Below are positions 45,773 to 60,559 of a stretch of DNA of 64,000 bases, one piece after another (positions within the stretch are counted from its first letter, which is position 1; every line of letters starts with the position of its first letter). Below the pieces are notes generated by a model that ran no database searches, was not told the origin of the DNA, and saw nothing but the letters and a program-made list of their open reading frames with translations. Location: the NCBI GenBank assembly GCA_023238725.1, contig CM041534.1, forward strand, positions 2,618,449 through 2,682,448, in the 5' to 3' direction. This DNA comes from Scortum barcoo (lineage: Eukaryota; Chordata; Actinopteri; Centrarchiformes; Terapontidae). A program made the position numbers and the translations under genes.

Positions 45773-48700
45773 GGGAGGTGGTCCAGGATGTTAACATATC
45801 ACAGTTTGGGGTTAGTTAGTTACTCTGTCCTACTCTCTGTTGGATCTGGCAAAGCTTACACTCCATAATCACCACCCCATTAACTGGGACAGTGTTATTT
45901 TTGCTAAACTCGTTGGTTAACTTGTCCTCATTCATAATCCCTTAAGTGGTATAAGTGAAACGCATTTGAAAATATGGTCATTCCAGTAAAAATTGATCCA
46001 CTGGGTTACTTCTTAGAGTATTATATTTTTATTTATAATACACTTACACATTCTACTAGCTCCAACTAGCTCCATTCAGCAAAAAAGAAAGCAATGCTGC
46101 TTCATCTGTCATAAACACTGGCCTGTATTCTGTTTCTGTCCCTCAATACGATGATATATGAGAGCGGTGTTCAACCTTTTAAGTGAGCATACCTGTTCTG
46201 GAGACTTTCTGAGTGACTAAGATAAAGGACTCCTGGGTTAAACTTTAACCCCTCCCTGTTTGGTGTGTTCCTTTACTGGGTAACGGTGAGAGACATTTGT
46301 CCTGCACTGGAGTGTCATGCTGTGTCTAATCAAATCAAAAGGTGAAGTGGGAGTCTATAAGAGTTAAAGACAATTGCACTACATTGAGGACATTTTGTAG
46401 ACAGTTTTTAACACATAAAATAGTTTGATGGCATTAGTTTACTCCCAGTGTCCCGGTCATGTCATCTACCCGTGCGTGCATGTTTAGCTCTTCTTGTTTT
46501 GTTAATACTGTAGCCTGATTTTTCTTTTTCCAGGCCAACACTCTGAGCTAAACAGCGCTCTAAAGCCCAGGGGCTCCAAACACCAAAGGCCCATTGAGGC
46601 AAAACCTAAAGCAAAGCTGCATAGTGGGTCAGTCAGACTTGTGCGTTCAGTTAGATAGTTCATTGGGCAAACACTTTCCAACACCCACCCCCATCCCTCC
46701 TTCCCCATTCTGCTAATTAGGTTGATGGGTGTCATGTTGTCTGGGTGCATTAAGGTCAAATTCACCTTTCATGTCACAACACAATGTCTGTCAATACCTT
46801 ATTTGTACAAGCAAGCAATCTTCATGTATTCTTTGACAATTTACTGTAGTGAAAAGTATAGAGTTACAGTAATAGTCACCGAGTAGAGATAACAACACTC
46901 AAGTGAACAGAGAATAGTGGGGTTTAGATATTTTTAAGTGTTGTTTTGTCTATCAACATCATGGGTGGAAAATGCTTTAGTTTGACTGGTTCAAATGAAA
47001 CAACTCCATAAAGTTGTTTTGTACAGGCATTCTTCAATCTATGTTAGAATTTAATGGATATATTCATTATATAATCTTTGATTAGATATTCGTTTCAATT
47101 ATACTTATGCCTTGTTTTGAGGAATAATTCTGAAGCAGAGTGCTATAAGTAGAAATTAATATTTCCTTTCTTCCCGTCAGAAATATTCCTCTCAGAATCC
47201 TGACTCATAACTATAGCTATGCTGCCCGTTTATCCCAAAACAGCTTCATGAATATAAAAGCTTTGTCTTGCATGTGTCAGTCTTTTTAAATAAGTTTTCT
47301 AAAATATCTTGAGTTGAATAACATCAAGGCCTGATATAATGCAGTTTGGGAACATACAATCCAAGAACCAAGCCTCTTAACACAACAGTCGTCCACGTCC
47401 AGCAGCATGAAACTAGAGTCTGAACTCTCTTTAAAAAAAACAAAAACAAAAAAACAACTTTTAAAGTGAATACATTTAGAGAGGACACTATCTAAGAGTG
47501 TTCTTCCGATTTGTACAATTCCTTGTGTCTCCCTCTTTTAGATGATGGTAGTCCTGCATCTGAGTGTGGCCTTTGTACAGCTGAGTTATGTGAGGCCTAC
47601 TATAACCTTCAGTGTCCCTTTGTCCAGGCTTGTGACCTCTTTGACTTATTTTTAGAACCTCAGAAGGCTTGCTAACCAAGGTACATTGAATTATTCTCGT
47701 AATAACTCAGTTTGAAACTTCCCGATCCCTGGACAGTGATTACCCTGTTTGCTGTGCTTGAATCGGTATCTGAAACGCCATGTGAGTAATGTTTATAGAC
47801 TGTGCAGTTCTGGTTGAACAGGAGCTGATTTCATTGTAACAACAGAGCAACAGTAGTTGGCAGCAGTCAGAGCTATTCACTTCCTTATCATGTGGCAGAC
47901 AGCATTAAACTGTCTGGTCAGTGGAGCACATTGTCTCCCCCCCATTCTTTTTGTCTCTTTCCCATTGAAAGAACCATAAGTCATCTATTGTACTAAAGGT
48001 CTCGAGCTCAAAGGCATTTTTTTATTTTATCACATTTCAAGTCAGTCGGATGTTTGTTTGTGCTTGCTGAGACTTGGTCCATTGACATCCCCTGTTTTGG
48101 CACGCTCCTTCACTTCATGCCATGTTATGGTGATGAACTCCATTAAAATGTTCACTTTTATATCCATAGGACGTTCCATTTTCCACAGAAGACCAATACA
48201 GGGGCTGGTTGATGACTGTCTATTCTTTTAATCAGGATTATTGCTGTCCATAGCGTTTGCTTTTCATTCAGCATGAGAGTGTGTGTGTTGTCAGACTTTT
48301 CCCTCAAAGCAAAGTGAAACTGTTTTATTGAATAGTTAAAGATAGTTAAATATAAGCTGTTTGAATAGTCTTATACTTGCTTGCCTGATAAGTTGTTGTG
48401 GTCTACTAAATACATTTCTAATCTCTTGCTAAAAACATAAATATGTTTTTTTTTTTTTGTCATTGCTTGTTCAGAGCTATTCAGAACACAGAGACATTTA
48501 GATTCCAAGCATATCTGAGAAGCCTCCCCTTGTGTCTTTAGCTACTAAAAGAAAAGCTCTGATCTTCTTCTCTGACACTGGCAAGCCTTGATGAAAAGAA
48601 GTTTGAGGTTTAGTCAGTATAATTTAAGGACAAAGTGAATCAGAATGGGAAGAATCATACTTAAAGTTATGGAGAGACTTGCCGATCATCAATGATAGAA

Positions 48701-50149
48701 CAAATAAATGGATGAATACCAACATTTTCAGCCTCTGAGTCTGGTTCCAGAGTCTTGACTTGCTGCTTACATCTCCAATTTTTCAGCAAGTTTGTAAGTC
48801 TGGTGGTGTTCTCGTTTCTCCTAGATGGAGAAATATTTGACCAAACAGAGGGTTGTGGGTTGGATTAGGAATGGGGACGTCCTCATCTTAACATAGCAAG
48901 CTAATTGCCTAGCTGCAATCATGTAAAGTATTGATGTAAAATGACCACAGAAATGGTCATAAACATGGATGTGTGTGCAGGTGTTAGAGGTTCTTGTAAG
49001 TCAACTTCTGAAAATAACAACTCAAACATTTGAATATTTCTTCGATTGTTCTTAATGTTCGTTTACCCTTAAACACCTTTAAATGATTGGCGGGACTTGC
49101 ATCACATGCATCTAGATTGGGAAAAACAAAACATTAGGTAACCTGAACCCAGTGTATGAAGTGAAATCCTATGAAATAGTAGTGCAGTCTGATTATCAGG
49201 CTAACACAACCCCTGAGCAAAATATTTGGGCTCCTCTTCTCTTTTCGATGTTTGCCCCTCTCCACCAGCCAGTAGTCGTTTACATTGGCTTACTGCCATT
49301 TTGTGCTGGGCAGTTGGCATACAATCAGTATACTAATTATCCAGTATGAGCTAGTGACCTGAAATGGTTGCGCAGCGCTTTATACTAGGGGAGTCGTGAG
49401 AGCTATTGGGACTCAACCATGTGGACTAGCGAACCAAAACAACGAGCTGAAATTGGCTTGAAAGCTGCATAGAGTTGCAGACTGAGGTTCTCAGTAGGAT
49501 TGGTCATACTACCAATCCTTTCACATTACAGGGAGCCGTTTCAGAGTTCACTCATTGATTCAGTGTTAATAGAAATATTGCTTTAGGGAGATTTAATGAT
49601 TGACCGACACAAAAAAATTAGCTCATGTTTCACACTTCAAAGTGTAGAGCTGTTAAGTTATCTATAAAGTACCTGACTCTGATACCCAATACCGTCCCTT
49701 GGCAAAGAGACTTTGTATTCATCTTACTGAAGGTGAGTTGAATTAACAAGGTCACTCTTCTGACATTCAGTCTGCAGAGGCTGAAGACGCAAGACTTTGG
49801 AGAAGGCATCAGATGACAAACATAAGGAGGCAGATGAGAACGCAGTGTTGAAAAAGACGTCACACATTGACTTTTGTCTTGAGTTTGTCCTAGGATAGCT
49901 AACTGTTGCCTGACTGACTCCGGTGGGGTGGACATGTGGACATCAATATGAGAGTGTGGCCTAATGACCAGAAATGGAAAGCCTTTTTACAGTCATTTGG
50001 GAGTATTGTTCACTTACCAGATGAATCAACAGACGAAAATCATCAAGAGAGTAATCCATGAGTCATTCCACTTCATGTTTAACTTTATCTACATTAATGA
50101 TTCCTTTGTATTTGGATTTTAAAATATAAGTTAAGGTAGAATGCAGCAC

Positions 50150-50330
50150 TTGTATTGAGCTGCAGCTCCCAGGGAACAACACAAGGTGCTAATGTCACTC
50201 AAGGATGCTGAGCAGACTGCTTTGTCATGGCCTAATTCCTGTAAAGCTCCAAATTACCTCATGAATATGCACCACTGACAGAATTAGGGTCAGTGCCTGT
50301 CAGTGCAGTCAGTATCATACTGGTTTGGTT
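50150..50330. promoter_or_regulatory. Candidate intronic regulatory block
   Basis: Dense short motifs (CAGCTCCCAGGG, CCTAATTCC, AAATTACCTCATGAATATGC, ATTAGGG) in a balanced-composition block. Weak, motif-based inference only. Confidence 0.15.
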
Positions 50331-53300
50331 AGTACATAAGCAGGAGGAAACATTCACTACAACACTGCAGGGTTTCTCTGTGTTGGTGGTTGGACTATGT
50401 TTTAATGCAGAGTGTACATTTGCTTAAGCTTACAAACCACCACTTCTTTTTCACAGTACGTCCAAGTAAAAAAACGTGTTGAACAAAAATGTTGAAAAAT
50501 CAACTGATGATGTCATCAGGGTTATCTCAACCAGGGTTTGAAGCTTAACATTTTAAACAGAAGCATGCATTACAAATTGGATGTTTAAAGTTTCAAGGGT
50601 GATCCAATTAAAGACACTATTGAGTTGCATTATGTGAAATGTAGAATCCACCATTTCTGGAACTTGACCCTTACGAGAGACTAAAAGTCAGAATATGTTC
50701 GCCATACCCAGAGTAAGCCTTCAAGTGTTAGAAAAGCTGAGGAACAGATGGCATATTCTGTTGCTAAAATTAATATGTTAATGTTAACAATGGATCACAT
50801 GACTCCTCCTATGTATGGATAACATGTAGTAACATGTTATCACTTGACTCTGCAGTTTCCCCCCAACTCTATCAAGTGTTTTTGGATCTTTCACCATGTT
50901 GTTTTCCTGACCACCCCACAATTTTACTTTTTGTTTTAATCTCACCTTTACTCTCATAGCAGGCTGCTGTTTTCCTAAGCTCTAAGAAGCTACTACCTGT
51001 ACCTGCACTACATTGCTGGATGAGTAAATGGGTGACTGTGTGCTACCGTGTTCATCATATGTAATAAAAATGTGATAATGTTAAGACCAAACCAACTGCA
51101 TACCTAAAAGAATAAAAAAATATATAAAATATATATATATATATACACACACTGTATAACCTCCCATTGTTTCTACACAACCTTAAATCCCTCTCCTCTT
51201 TGATTTAATAACCTTCATTTTATAGCCTGTCTTTCTGCCAGCATATTTCACACTGCTCTGTAATTTTAAATTGCAGCTCTAGAATAGAAAGTCACAACTC
51301 CGGCAGTCTCACATTATAGTGACTGAGAGGTCAGTGAGAAAGCATTTTTTTGCTATTTAAACTCTTCTTAGCTTTTCACATTCATTTGTGTTTTTGCAAA
51401 GGAGGAGCTCTATGTCCTTATGAGAGGACATATTTTTCTTTCTCAAAAGGTTTGAGCTGTGGGTGGCCACGCTCAGCATTTGGATAAATTATTCATGTAG
51501 AAACAATGTTGAAAGAACTGTTAATGGAGCTTGTCCTTCATGCTTACCAAAGAGGTCATTTATTAAAAATAAGTTTTATTTATGCACAGGAGCTGACAGA
51601 TGCCCCCAAACTGTTATTATTGTGGAAAAAACTGCACAAAATCCTATTTGTTATCAAGAGACTGTTTATCAAGTTTTATTTGTTCCCTTTGAGAGATGTC
51701 AACTGAAAAGCAATTATTCTAAAGGTTGCAGCTTTAGAAAACAATAGAAATAATACAAATGGAGAATGGCTTGGCCTATTTCCAAATAACAAAATACTGC
51801 AAGAAGGATATAGTTTTTAACTTAGTGTTGTAATAAAAACATAGTTTTAGGTTTTCTTAATCGTGCCTAAACATCATTGAATTATTCTCTTATTTAGCAG
51901 ATAAGAACAAGACTTTTTAACTCAGTCATTCAGACACAAGCATTGTCCCATATAACATCAAAAACACTAGTTATTATGGTTAAATTGATGGGAATGCTTT
52001 GCTTTAAAAGCCCCGTGTTTTCAACAAACATCTCATGTTTGACACGTTACAGATGGCTTCTCAATATATCACATCCGTCTCATGCATACATTGTTTGCTA
52101 TATTCGCAATGCTGAAGAAGAAAGTCAGTGCACATAGTTTCATGGCAGCAGATGGCCTACGTTCTTTACTTTACTGCAAGTTTAACTAGTTTAGTGTTGT
52201 GAAAAATGATATGGCTTGAATCTCAAAGAACTAAACAGGTGTGTAACAGAAGTCAGAGAAGAAACTTTGAACCTGGAACAGTCCAACTTTACTAGTTTGT
52301 TAAATTAGGACATAACAGTATAAGTGGGCTTTCATGAGCAAACCACTATATAGAGGAAAATTTAGTTTTCACTGTAGAAAACTGCTGCATTCTCCTAAAG
52401 AGCTATGCAAGTAAGGTAGCACGCACCAACTGTCAGGTTTTATACCCACAGTTCACAGTTGACCTCTAAGAATTCTGACCTCTGTGGGGCGCGTCCAATG
52501 GCATTCTGTATACCATGGATGTGCAGGTCCAAGTGAAACACGGATCCCCATTTACACTCTACTGCATGTGTCTTGAACAAGTAAGTTACTTATCCAACAT
52601 CAAAAAAGCCAAGTGAAGAAGCTTTCAAGGTGGATTGAAATCACCACATCCTATAAAAGTGTGAGTGCAATGTGAGGGCTGTCAACGGTCCACCTGATGC
52701 AAATTTGTCACCTGTGGTTCCATGTAGACTGTCCCATCCTCTTGCCAACCTAAATTCGATTTAAATACAAGAACAACTGTTTCATCAAATACGCAAATGA
52801 TAACTTAAAAAATGCATCTGAATGGCGTCCTGCGTAGACAATCCTTTAAGCGATCTGTAGAAATAGCCACTTACAGGGTCTGTCTTGTTGCTTGTGATAA
52901 TGGCAGCTGTGGCGACTCTGAAATTGGGCTACACTGCAATTAACCATCTGTCTCTCTGTCACATATAAAGCAATAGAAAGCTAGCTGGTGGGTGAGAGAG
53001 CATTAATCTGTATGTACGAGGGAGCAGGGTGACTGAGAGCCAGTGAAGATTATACAACTTTTGTCTTGCTTGCAGTTCATCCAAGCCGGTCCATTATGTG
53101 TTTGTGTTAGTTTATAGACAGCTGACTTTGTGCTAAACTGTCATCGTTGGAACTAAACCGACAAAGATCCTCCTCTTCTGATGTTTTTGTCGGCTCCCAC
53201 ACAGCTTCAGGTGCTTCAGAGCTTCACCGCCCTCCGGCATGGAGTAGTCCCGACCCTGATTAGCACGTAGGCTGGGAAAACCAAGACAGTAACGATCAGA

Positions 53301-53579
53301 TCCGGCAAACATTGATGTCTATACAGTGTGTGGCTAACGTGTCTTAAATTGCATCTGGCTTTTATCTGGATGCGAGTCATTAGAAATGACACACACAGAG
53401 CCATAGATGGCAGCTGGTAGTTGATTCATTGAGCTAATTTATATCATGTATTATTCATGTCATTCGTAAATCTATACAAATGAACTGTCTGAGATTAATG
53501 TACTAAAGCATACACCTGGCACAAACTATGCTTTTTATCGTTTCTGGTGTGGACGTCTGGTCAGTGATACACTTCTGCT

Positions 53580-54060
53580 GACAGAGAGTAGCACTGGCAA
53601 GCCATCCATGCCTCATTAATCAGAGCAGGAGGGAAGGTAATGAAGACAAGACATGCAGGGAAGCATCCAGTCAGTGAGCCGTGGGTTTGTGCTCGCATGT
53701 CTTTCTGTTGTTGCAAATGCTATAATAATTGACAGGAGAGATGCCACAGTTGGACAGAGGATTAGTTTCAGCTGAACCCACCAGCATTTTTCGGCACAGC
53801 TTTCCGGGAGATTTATGTCAAAGGATCCCTGATAAATCACTTATTTATTAGCGATGGTCACAGTGAGTCAGCATGCCGTGTTGGGGGGCAATGTGACGCC
53901 CCGCCCCTCTTCTCCGTACGTGGTGGTGGAGACATGCCTCGTCAAAACACTCCTCAGTCAGGCAGAGTTATTCCGTGGCAGGCCATTGCTCAGATGCACT
54001 GCAGAGGCCGTAAAGAGAGGAAATATGAAGCCCCAGCCTCAATGCAGTTAGCACTCCTCT
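53580..54060. promoter_or_regulatory. Candidate intronic regulatory block
   Basis: Balanced composition, CTCATTAATCAG, ATAATAATTGACAGG (TGACAG is a Meis/TGIF-type core), TTGCAAATGC and CAAAGGATCCCT in 250 bases, with short frames open on both strands but no protein signature. Weak inference. Confidence 0.2.
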
Positions 54061-55829
54061 CTCACAGCTATCTGCTTTTGTTTCTGGAGTGCCAAGTGAT
54101 TACAATGTACAGCTGCTGCCAAGTCAACATTGTCATTAGAATAATAGTTTCTAGTAAAGCCATCAAGTGGATGTGGATGATAAGTCTGTCTGAATAATTA
54201 ATACCGCAGATACAATAGCAGCTCTGGTATTTTTACCATTGCTCTTGATTAATCTTACAACCATTAACTTGCATTCTGAAGAACTGAGTGATTTGCTAAT
54301 GTGGAGTTGGTGTCTTTGCTTTACGGGTACAGGTGCTGAGCTGTCCTCTTCCCCCTTCATTCATTTGATTTTGCTATGTAAGATTTATGGAGATGCTTTT
54401 GATAAACCTTTCTGCTATTCTTATTGTTGTACACAGTTTTTATAGAAGTTTTCATTTGACACAACTAAATTATGTGCCGTGTTAAATGTTCATATTTGAT
54501 TTTACCTTCCACCCTCTTGTTCTCAGTAAGAGTTCATGTGTGTTAGCATGCACCAGTATTGTTTCCCATTAGACTTATTTCACTGGACAACAGCAAGCAG
54601 GTTCTGGGGGAGCAAATTGGCTCAGGGATCGAATGTATATAAATAATAGATGGATTTACTAAGTATGTATTTGTGTGGGACATGCATTTAAATAAAAAAG
54701 AAAAACACTTAAGAGGATTTTCCAGAGTGTCCAAAAGTGGAACAGCAGAGAAAATCCTCTCAGGTCTACTGATGGACAGTCTGTCTGTCTGGCTCTTTCA
54801 CCATGTGGCACTATCAAAAGTAATACAACAGTGTAGATGTGCATGTTGATGGAGAGCTATTTCACTAATAAACAAAGTCTATGTTTAGAAATGCTCAATT
54901 TTAGCTTAGAAGGAAGCACTCTGCAAAAGCTTAAACTGATTTTCTCATGGATTCTATATTCATATGCTTCAGGAAGTTGACACTGTTCGCTGCCGTTTAC
55001 AGTAAACATGCCCCTCTACTGGTTATTGCACTTGTGTCAGCTGATAAACAGAGGCTATCAGCATGTTTTGTATGGAGCATTGCACTTTGGTTTGTTTTGC
55101 AAAACCATTTTCATATAAAGGGGTTGTGTGACATTACTGTTTTTTACAATACTCACTGTCACTCACAGTAAATCCTGATTACTGTGAATACCAAGGTGAA
55201 GGTAATAGCTCAGTTAAGGCATCACCGCTGTGTGCAGTAACTTCACTTTCCCAGTAACCTGAGTTTACACAAGCAGTTTAGTAGTTGCTCAGGTCAAGGT
55301 GAGGGAGAAAATGTGATGAGTAATGGGAATACAAAGTAAAATGGATGGACTTTGTTGAGCTTTGTGTTTTGTGTTTATGCATACACATACCACTGCAGTC
55401 CATGCCCTGTTATTTGTGGTATTTGTTTTAATATGAAGGACGTTTTGCTTTTGCCTCAAAGAACATGTTTTATTTTTCCATTGCCACTTGCCAAGCTGCT
55501 GCTTTTTCAAACACACAACTTTGTATCCGTTTCATTATGCGACTGTGTGTTTGTGTGTGTGTGTATGAAGAATTGAAACTGTGGAAGCAACCAGAACAAA
55601 CGAATGTAAGTGGCAAGAGATTTCAAAGACTAACACGTAACCCAGGCCTCCTCTGCTTATTACGATGAGATGAAGATGTTTATGTGACAATTGAAATAAC
55701 CACTATCACCTCACTGTGGTTATAGTTGCATCATTTGAGTGCATATAAATGCATTTGCTGTCACTTTTGCATCTCCAGGCTGCTCATTTTTCAACTTGGT
55801 AATTTAGATTCTCATCTCACCTTCTGTTA

Positions 55830-56110
55830 TGTATTATCTTCTCTGGTAATTCACTAAGCGTGGCCGCCCCATAATGAGCTGTTGTGAGTGGGTACCTTAT
55901 CAGATTTTAGCCTGCTAATTATCAAGACAAGTTTTATTACCCAGTTCTACTCAAGAGCCTCTAAATCGGCTTCAAGGTCATTCATCTCCTTACTTGGATA
56001 CATTTATTAAAAAGCCATGTGACTCGTATCTGAATTTCTTTTGGATTGTCTCCCCTACCAGTCTCGTATTCACTCAGGGCAAGATAATCAATTAACTTGA
56101 TAATAAATTA
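55830..56110. promoter_or_regulatory. Candidate intronic regulatory block
   Basis: Contains CATAATGAGC, CTTATCAGATTTT (GATA-type), CTGCTAATTATCAAG, ATAATCAATTAACTTGATAA and TCAAGGTCATTC (nuclear-receptor half-site AAGGTCA). Motif density suggests an enhancer; not tested. Confidence 0.22.
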
Positions 56111-56468
56111 ACCTGAAAATGGTGTATGGACTGTTTTTAGACTCCTGCTGCATACTTTCATGGGTGGGTCGAGGGACAACTTTTTTTCTCCTGCACATAA
56201 AATGCTGCTTTAATGAACCCATCCCTGATTATGATTCACACATTGTTAGATTACTGTTAGATCTACACTACGCTTATCACTCAGATGAGGTCAGCCTCAC
56301 TGGAGACAAAACTGAAGGCCTCTAGCTGGGTAGCAAAAATAGATTTTAATCTGTTTGTGACAACCAAGCAGACATTATTCACAAGTTGATCAAATTCCTC
56401 CCAGTTTGTCCTGCTGGTGTTTTTGATAATCTAGAATTCATTACTGACGTATTTCATTCTTAGTGTGA

Positions 56469-56493
56469 TTTTTTTTTTTTTTTTTTCCCCCCC
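56469..56493. repeat. Poly-T/poly-C tract
   Basis: Eighteen T followed by seven C and AG. It mimics a very strong 3' splice site, but the sequence after it shows no coding frame. Confidence 0.8.
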
Positions 56494-57505
56494 AGCGCGG
56501 ATTGACATATTCTACAAACAGATTGGTTGATTTCAGTAGCTCTCTTCCAGAGCCTTTCCTCTGCATAACTGCATCTCTTTCCCATTGAACTATGCAAACT
56601 GTGTCTATAGTCAAAGCCACACGAATGTAAACTCAGTCCTATACACCAGTGCTGACATGCTCATGGTACGGCGCTTTACTTGTACTTGTTCTGGCAGCCT
56701 CACACATTCTGCTGCCTGCGAGATTAGCTTTCCTGATGGTAACCCAAATGTAGTCTAGTTTGTCAAATCCTCTGCCTCATCTCCTGAGACACAACCACAT
56801 GCCAGTGTATTAAACAGGCTTCTATGACTAACAGGGCTTTCAAACCAAACACACAAGCGTGACATTGCACAGAGGAAGGCCATTGTTTTCAAAGACGTCT
56901 CAGATGAATGTTTCTTAACATCTGCACGAGACAGCCTTTATTTTCTCTGTGGTTCAGTGCACATACAGTTTAAACCTCATGCAGACTAGCCCCATTATTG
57001 TTTATGATATTAATATTAATATTGGTGGAAGGACCATATGTGAAAGATCAGTCTCCATCTAAGTATCCTATCTTGGCTTTGGATCTGAGATCAAATATAT
57101 CTGGACTTGGTTTGGACAGAAGTGTAGACTTACAGAGACAGCTGTCAGATTGATGTCAGACTTCAAATTCTCAGCTCAGTTGCTGAGTAAGTTCTTTTAC
57201 ACATGTTTCATTATATGTCTCATAATATGAGAATAACCAGTAGTTTTCCCTTCCAAATTGATAAGTAGTGTTATGGAGCTTAAAGAAACAAGACTGTGCA
57301 TGGTCAGTGTGCTGTACTGTGGTTAAATTGTTACAGGAAAAGCCAGCAGTCGTGTCAGTAATGTGAATTCCCTGATATTAAATGTGCACTTTTCTGTTGT
57401 GGTCCCTGTAATATTTGTTCTTAAAGTGTACTGAAGTAGCAGATCACATGACATGGTGAAGCCACAGTTGAGTCAAAAACGATTTTCCATTCAGTTTTAT
57501 TATGA

Positions 57506-57521
57506 AGTAAGTAAGTAAGTT
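57506..57521. repeat. (AAGT)n tetranucleotide repeat
   Basis: Four perfect units of AAGT. Confidence 0.8.
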
Positions 57522-58744
57522 TATTCATTAGTTAGTGTATTGTACAGTTTGTGTCCTGCTCAGACCTTTCATGTTGTATACTGTACGTACAGTTTAAAGT
57601 ATATCTGTAACTGATACAGATACATAGTAGGATGATTGATAATGATGCAGCTAAATGACAGACATTAAAGATGATTGTTGGCTTGTTAGAGGGGAGTGAA
57701 CGTCATATAGAACATTAAATTAGTTGTAATTCTTTTCAAGGTTGTATTATTTGATGTAATTGTTTCAGAGGTACCAGTATGCACGGTAATCCACATCTGA
57801 GCTGCAAAGAAGGAAGTAAAAAGCAAACAAGTACAAGCAAGACACATGCAAACAAAGACAAGATGTTGATCAGATGTGTACACAAACAAATGAACAACTA
57901 ATGAACAAGGCTGGATAAACTTCCAGCGCCTGTTATATGTGTAGGGCATGCCAGCTAAGCATATTGTACATTTCCATCACTTTAACTGAATTAAATTCAG
58001 CAATACAATCCTTCTGTTTTGAACACTTTGTTGCTCTGGATTTTAAATGAGTGGCAGTCAGTGTGTGAAACTGTAAAAAACCCTAGAAGAGGTTTCTGAG
58101 GACTGTCAGTGGTGTAACATCATCACTCAGTCAGTAAGGCAGGGACAGAGTTTCTGTTTTTTAGACTGGGCACTGTTTTGCTGTGGTCCAGCCAGAATTA
58201 TTGACTGCTACCAGGTGGGACACCAGATATGAAAGCTGGTGATTTCCAGTTCTGCTCTCTAAATGTTATCAGGTGAGAAGCCTCAAGTCGAACCTCATTT
58301 TATCAATGGCCTCCCAGCACATTTTAAGCCGTCACTGTACACAGAGCAACACAGGACAACCACAGAACAGGCTGTAAACTTTTCAAATACACAGTCTCAA
58401 GAAAATACTGAACTGCACCTGAAACAGAAGGGTGGGGGGGACAGAGGGCAGAGTGATGCAGTGCAGCACGACTCCTTCCTGTTTCAGTGGATGCTCTCAC
58501 CTCTGGTGTGAAGTTGGCTGCTTGCGAAGCAGATACTGTTACCCCCCATCCACCATCCAGTGTGACTGTTTGGCTGACAGGGCGGTCAGGACAGACACTC
58601 TGTGGTGGGGCTTGAAGCCATTATAGAGGTTTATATACAGTATCTCCACATTTCAGTGCCATCTTTTAGTTGTATGGTTGATCTTGATGAGATGACATTT
58701 GATGTTTCCATGTTGGGTACTGTAGATGTTGCTGTTGGACTTGA

Positions 58745-58905
58745 GTGGAGCCCCAGTAACTTGTTCAAGGATACTTTGACGGAACAAATGGCTTTTTGGA
58801 GGATCGAAACCTGTAACCTTTGAGTTGTTTTGAGTGACCTTTGAGAACAGTTTCTGCCTCATCAGCAGGCAACCATGCCACTTGCGCTATTGCTGCACTT
58901 AGATA
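58745..58905 (+). repeat. SINE-like relic
   Basis: CAAGGATACTTTGACG, then GGAGGATCGAAACCTGTAACC and CAGCAGGCAACCATGCC-type sequence resemble a fish repeat with the order AAGGACACTTTGAC ... GGGATCGAACC ... ACC-AACC. The copy is old and partly lost. Confidence 0.4.
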
Positions 58906-60559
58906 ATTGCTCGAATAGAGAATGAATTCAAGACCCAGCATGGATAGGACTGTAATATTCATCAGCTTTTTTGCAAAATGCAAACAGCTAAACAGCCGAT
59001 CACATCTTCCTATTTAGAATGTTTATAGGACCCCACCAAATGAAGCAAACACTGACATTTCTCCACATGGTACAGCAGAGGGGTTCAAAGTTGTAGCAAA
59101 TGTTGAAGAGGCTTGGCAGAATGGAGTTTGACACAATTAGAGGAATGTTGAGTGTGGTTCCAGCCTCATTAAACAAAAAAGCCTGTGTGTCAGTGTAAAT
59201 GTCACAGTCTGACAGAGGTAGTTAAGAGTGAGAGTACAGGGGATCTCAGAATAGGCACGGAGGATGATCCCATACTGCTTAGATAGATAATTCAACCCAA
59301 AATGTCTTTCTCAAACAAAATGGAGCTGGGACATGACTGATACAATATGTAGTTTACAGGGGGTTCTGTTTCCAGGCTCTTACTCCAGTGTGCTTGCACA
59401 CTAATACAAGTCTCTCATGTTATTACAACAAACACTATGGTCAGTTAAGCTAAATGCTCGGTCTGACCAAATCATTGTAAAAGACAAAATGTTTTTTGTT
59501 TTTATTTTTGTATTTGAGAATGTTGAGATAACTGCAGATATGTAAAATGTGGTTTATTATGTGAACAATGTGGCCTTGAGACAAGTAGCCACATATCTTC
59601 TACAGAAAACTCTGGTGGAACATCTCTGTTGAATTGAGACTTGAATTTGAACTATACTGTCATCTCAAGAATTACAGTCGAATTGCAAGATTAACAAAGA
59701 TACCCATGCATACATTTCATTGTGCTTGTATCGACCATTTCTGCAATATGGACAAATTTGGTGAATAGGGGAGTTGAAAATATCACTCTTACTCTCTCAC
59801 AGAGTAATGAAGTTTAAGGTTCAGAAAGTGTTTTCCCCATTCTGTATTCCCATTTCAAATGAAGCTAAAACAGCTTTACTCACGCCTGTTGTGTAAAAAT
59901 GTATTAACATCAGAAATCTGTTTCAAAAAGATGTTGATTTTAGGATCAAATCGAGGATGAATCATTTGAGTGCAGTTCTGTATTTTGCATCTGGTCTTCA
60001 CTTTTCAGACAGTGTTTGACATCTTCTAATGGTGTAATGAAACAGTGATCTTCTTGCTAGTGTATTTGTATGCCTCAGCACCTTGGGAGTCTTTGATATC
60101 TTCTCCCCCTTTTTGTGTTTTTATGTACACAGGTGTGCAGTTTGACTTTTTAACACCTTGATATGTTCATGTTTATGCTTCAGTTAGATCTGTGCTTGAG
60201 TCAGTACTTTGATTACTGCAGAGCTCATTATCATCGATATGTACTGTGGTCTGGACAAAAATTCCCATGTTGCTTGTAGAAAATAGTGATTTAATGATAG
60301 GCACACGTCACCATTTCACGTCACGTTTATTTGAAATTTAACAAACTTACAGTTGTAGGCGTTCCAATTAACAATATACATAAGAACTCATTCTTGTCTG
60401 AGCAACCATTTATTTTTACTTTGCCAGATGATACATGAAAGAAAGGAAAAGAGGAGTTGTTTAGTTTTCAGTGCACAAGATGTGCGACTGTGTTGAAAAG
60501 TTTTAATCACTGATGACAGTGTGAATGTAAGTCAGAGGAATCAAGAAAAATCTCAAATA

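Noticed and set aside
51118..51155. TATATA/ACAC tract as a TATA promoter
   Set aside because: Short microsatellite with no associated transcript start features.
56469..56500. Apparent perfect 3' splice site (T18 C7 AG)
   Set aside because: The downstream sequence has no conserved-looking frame or donor; it is a homopolymer tract.
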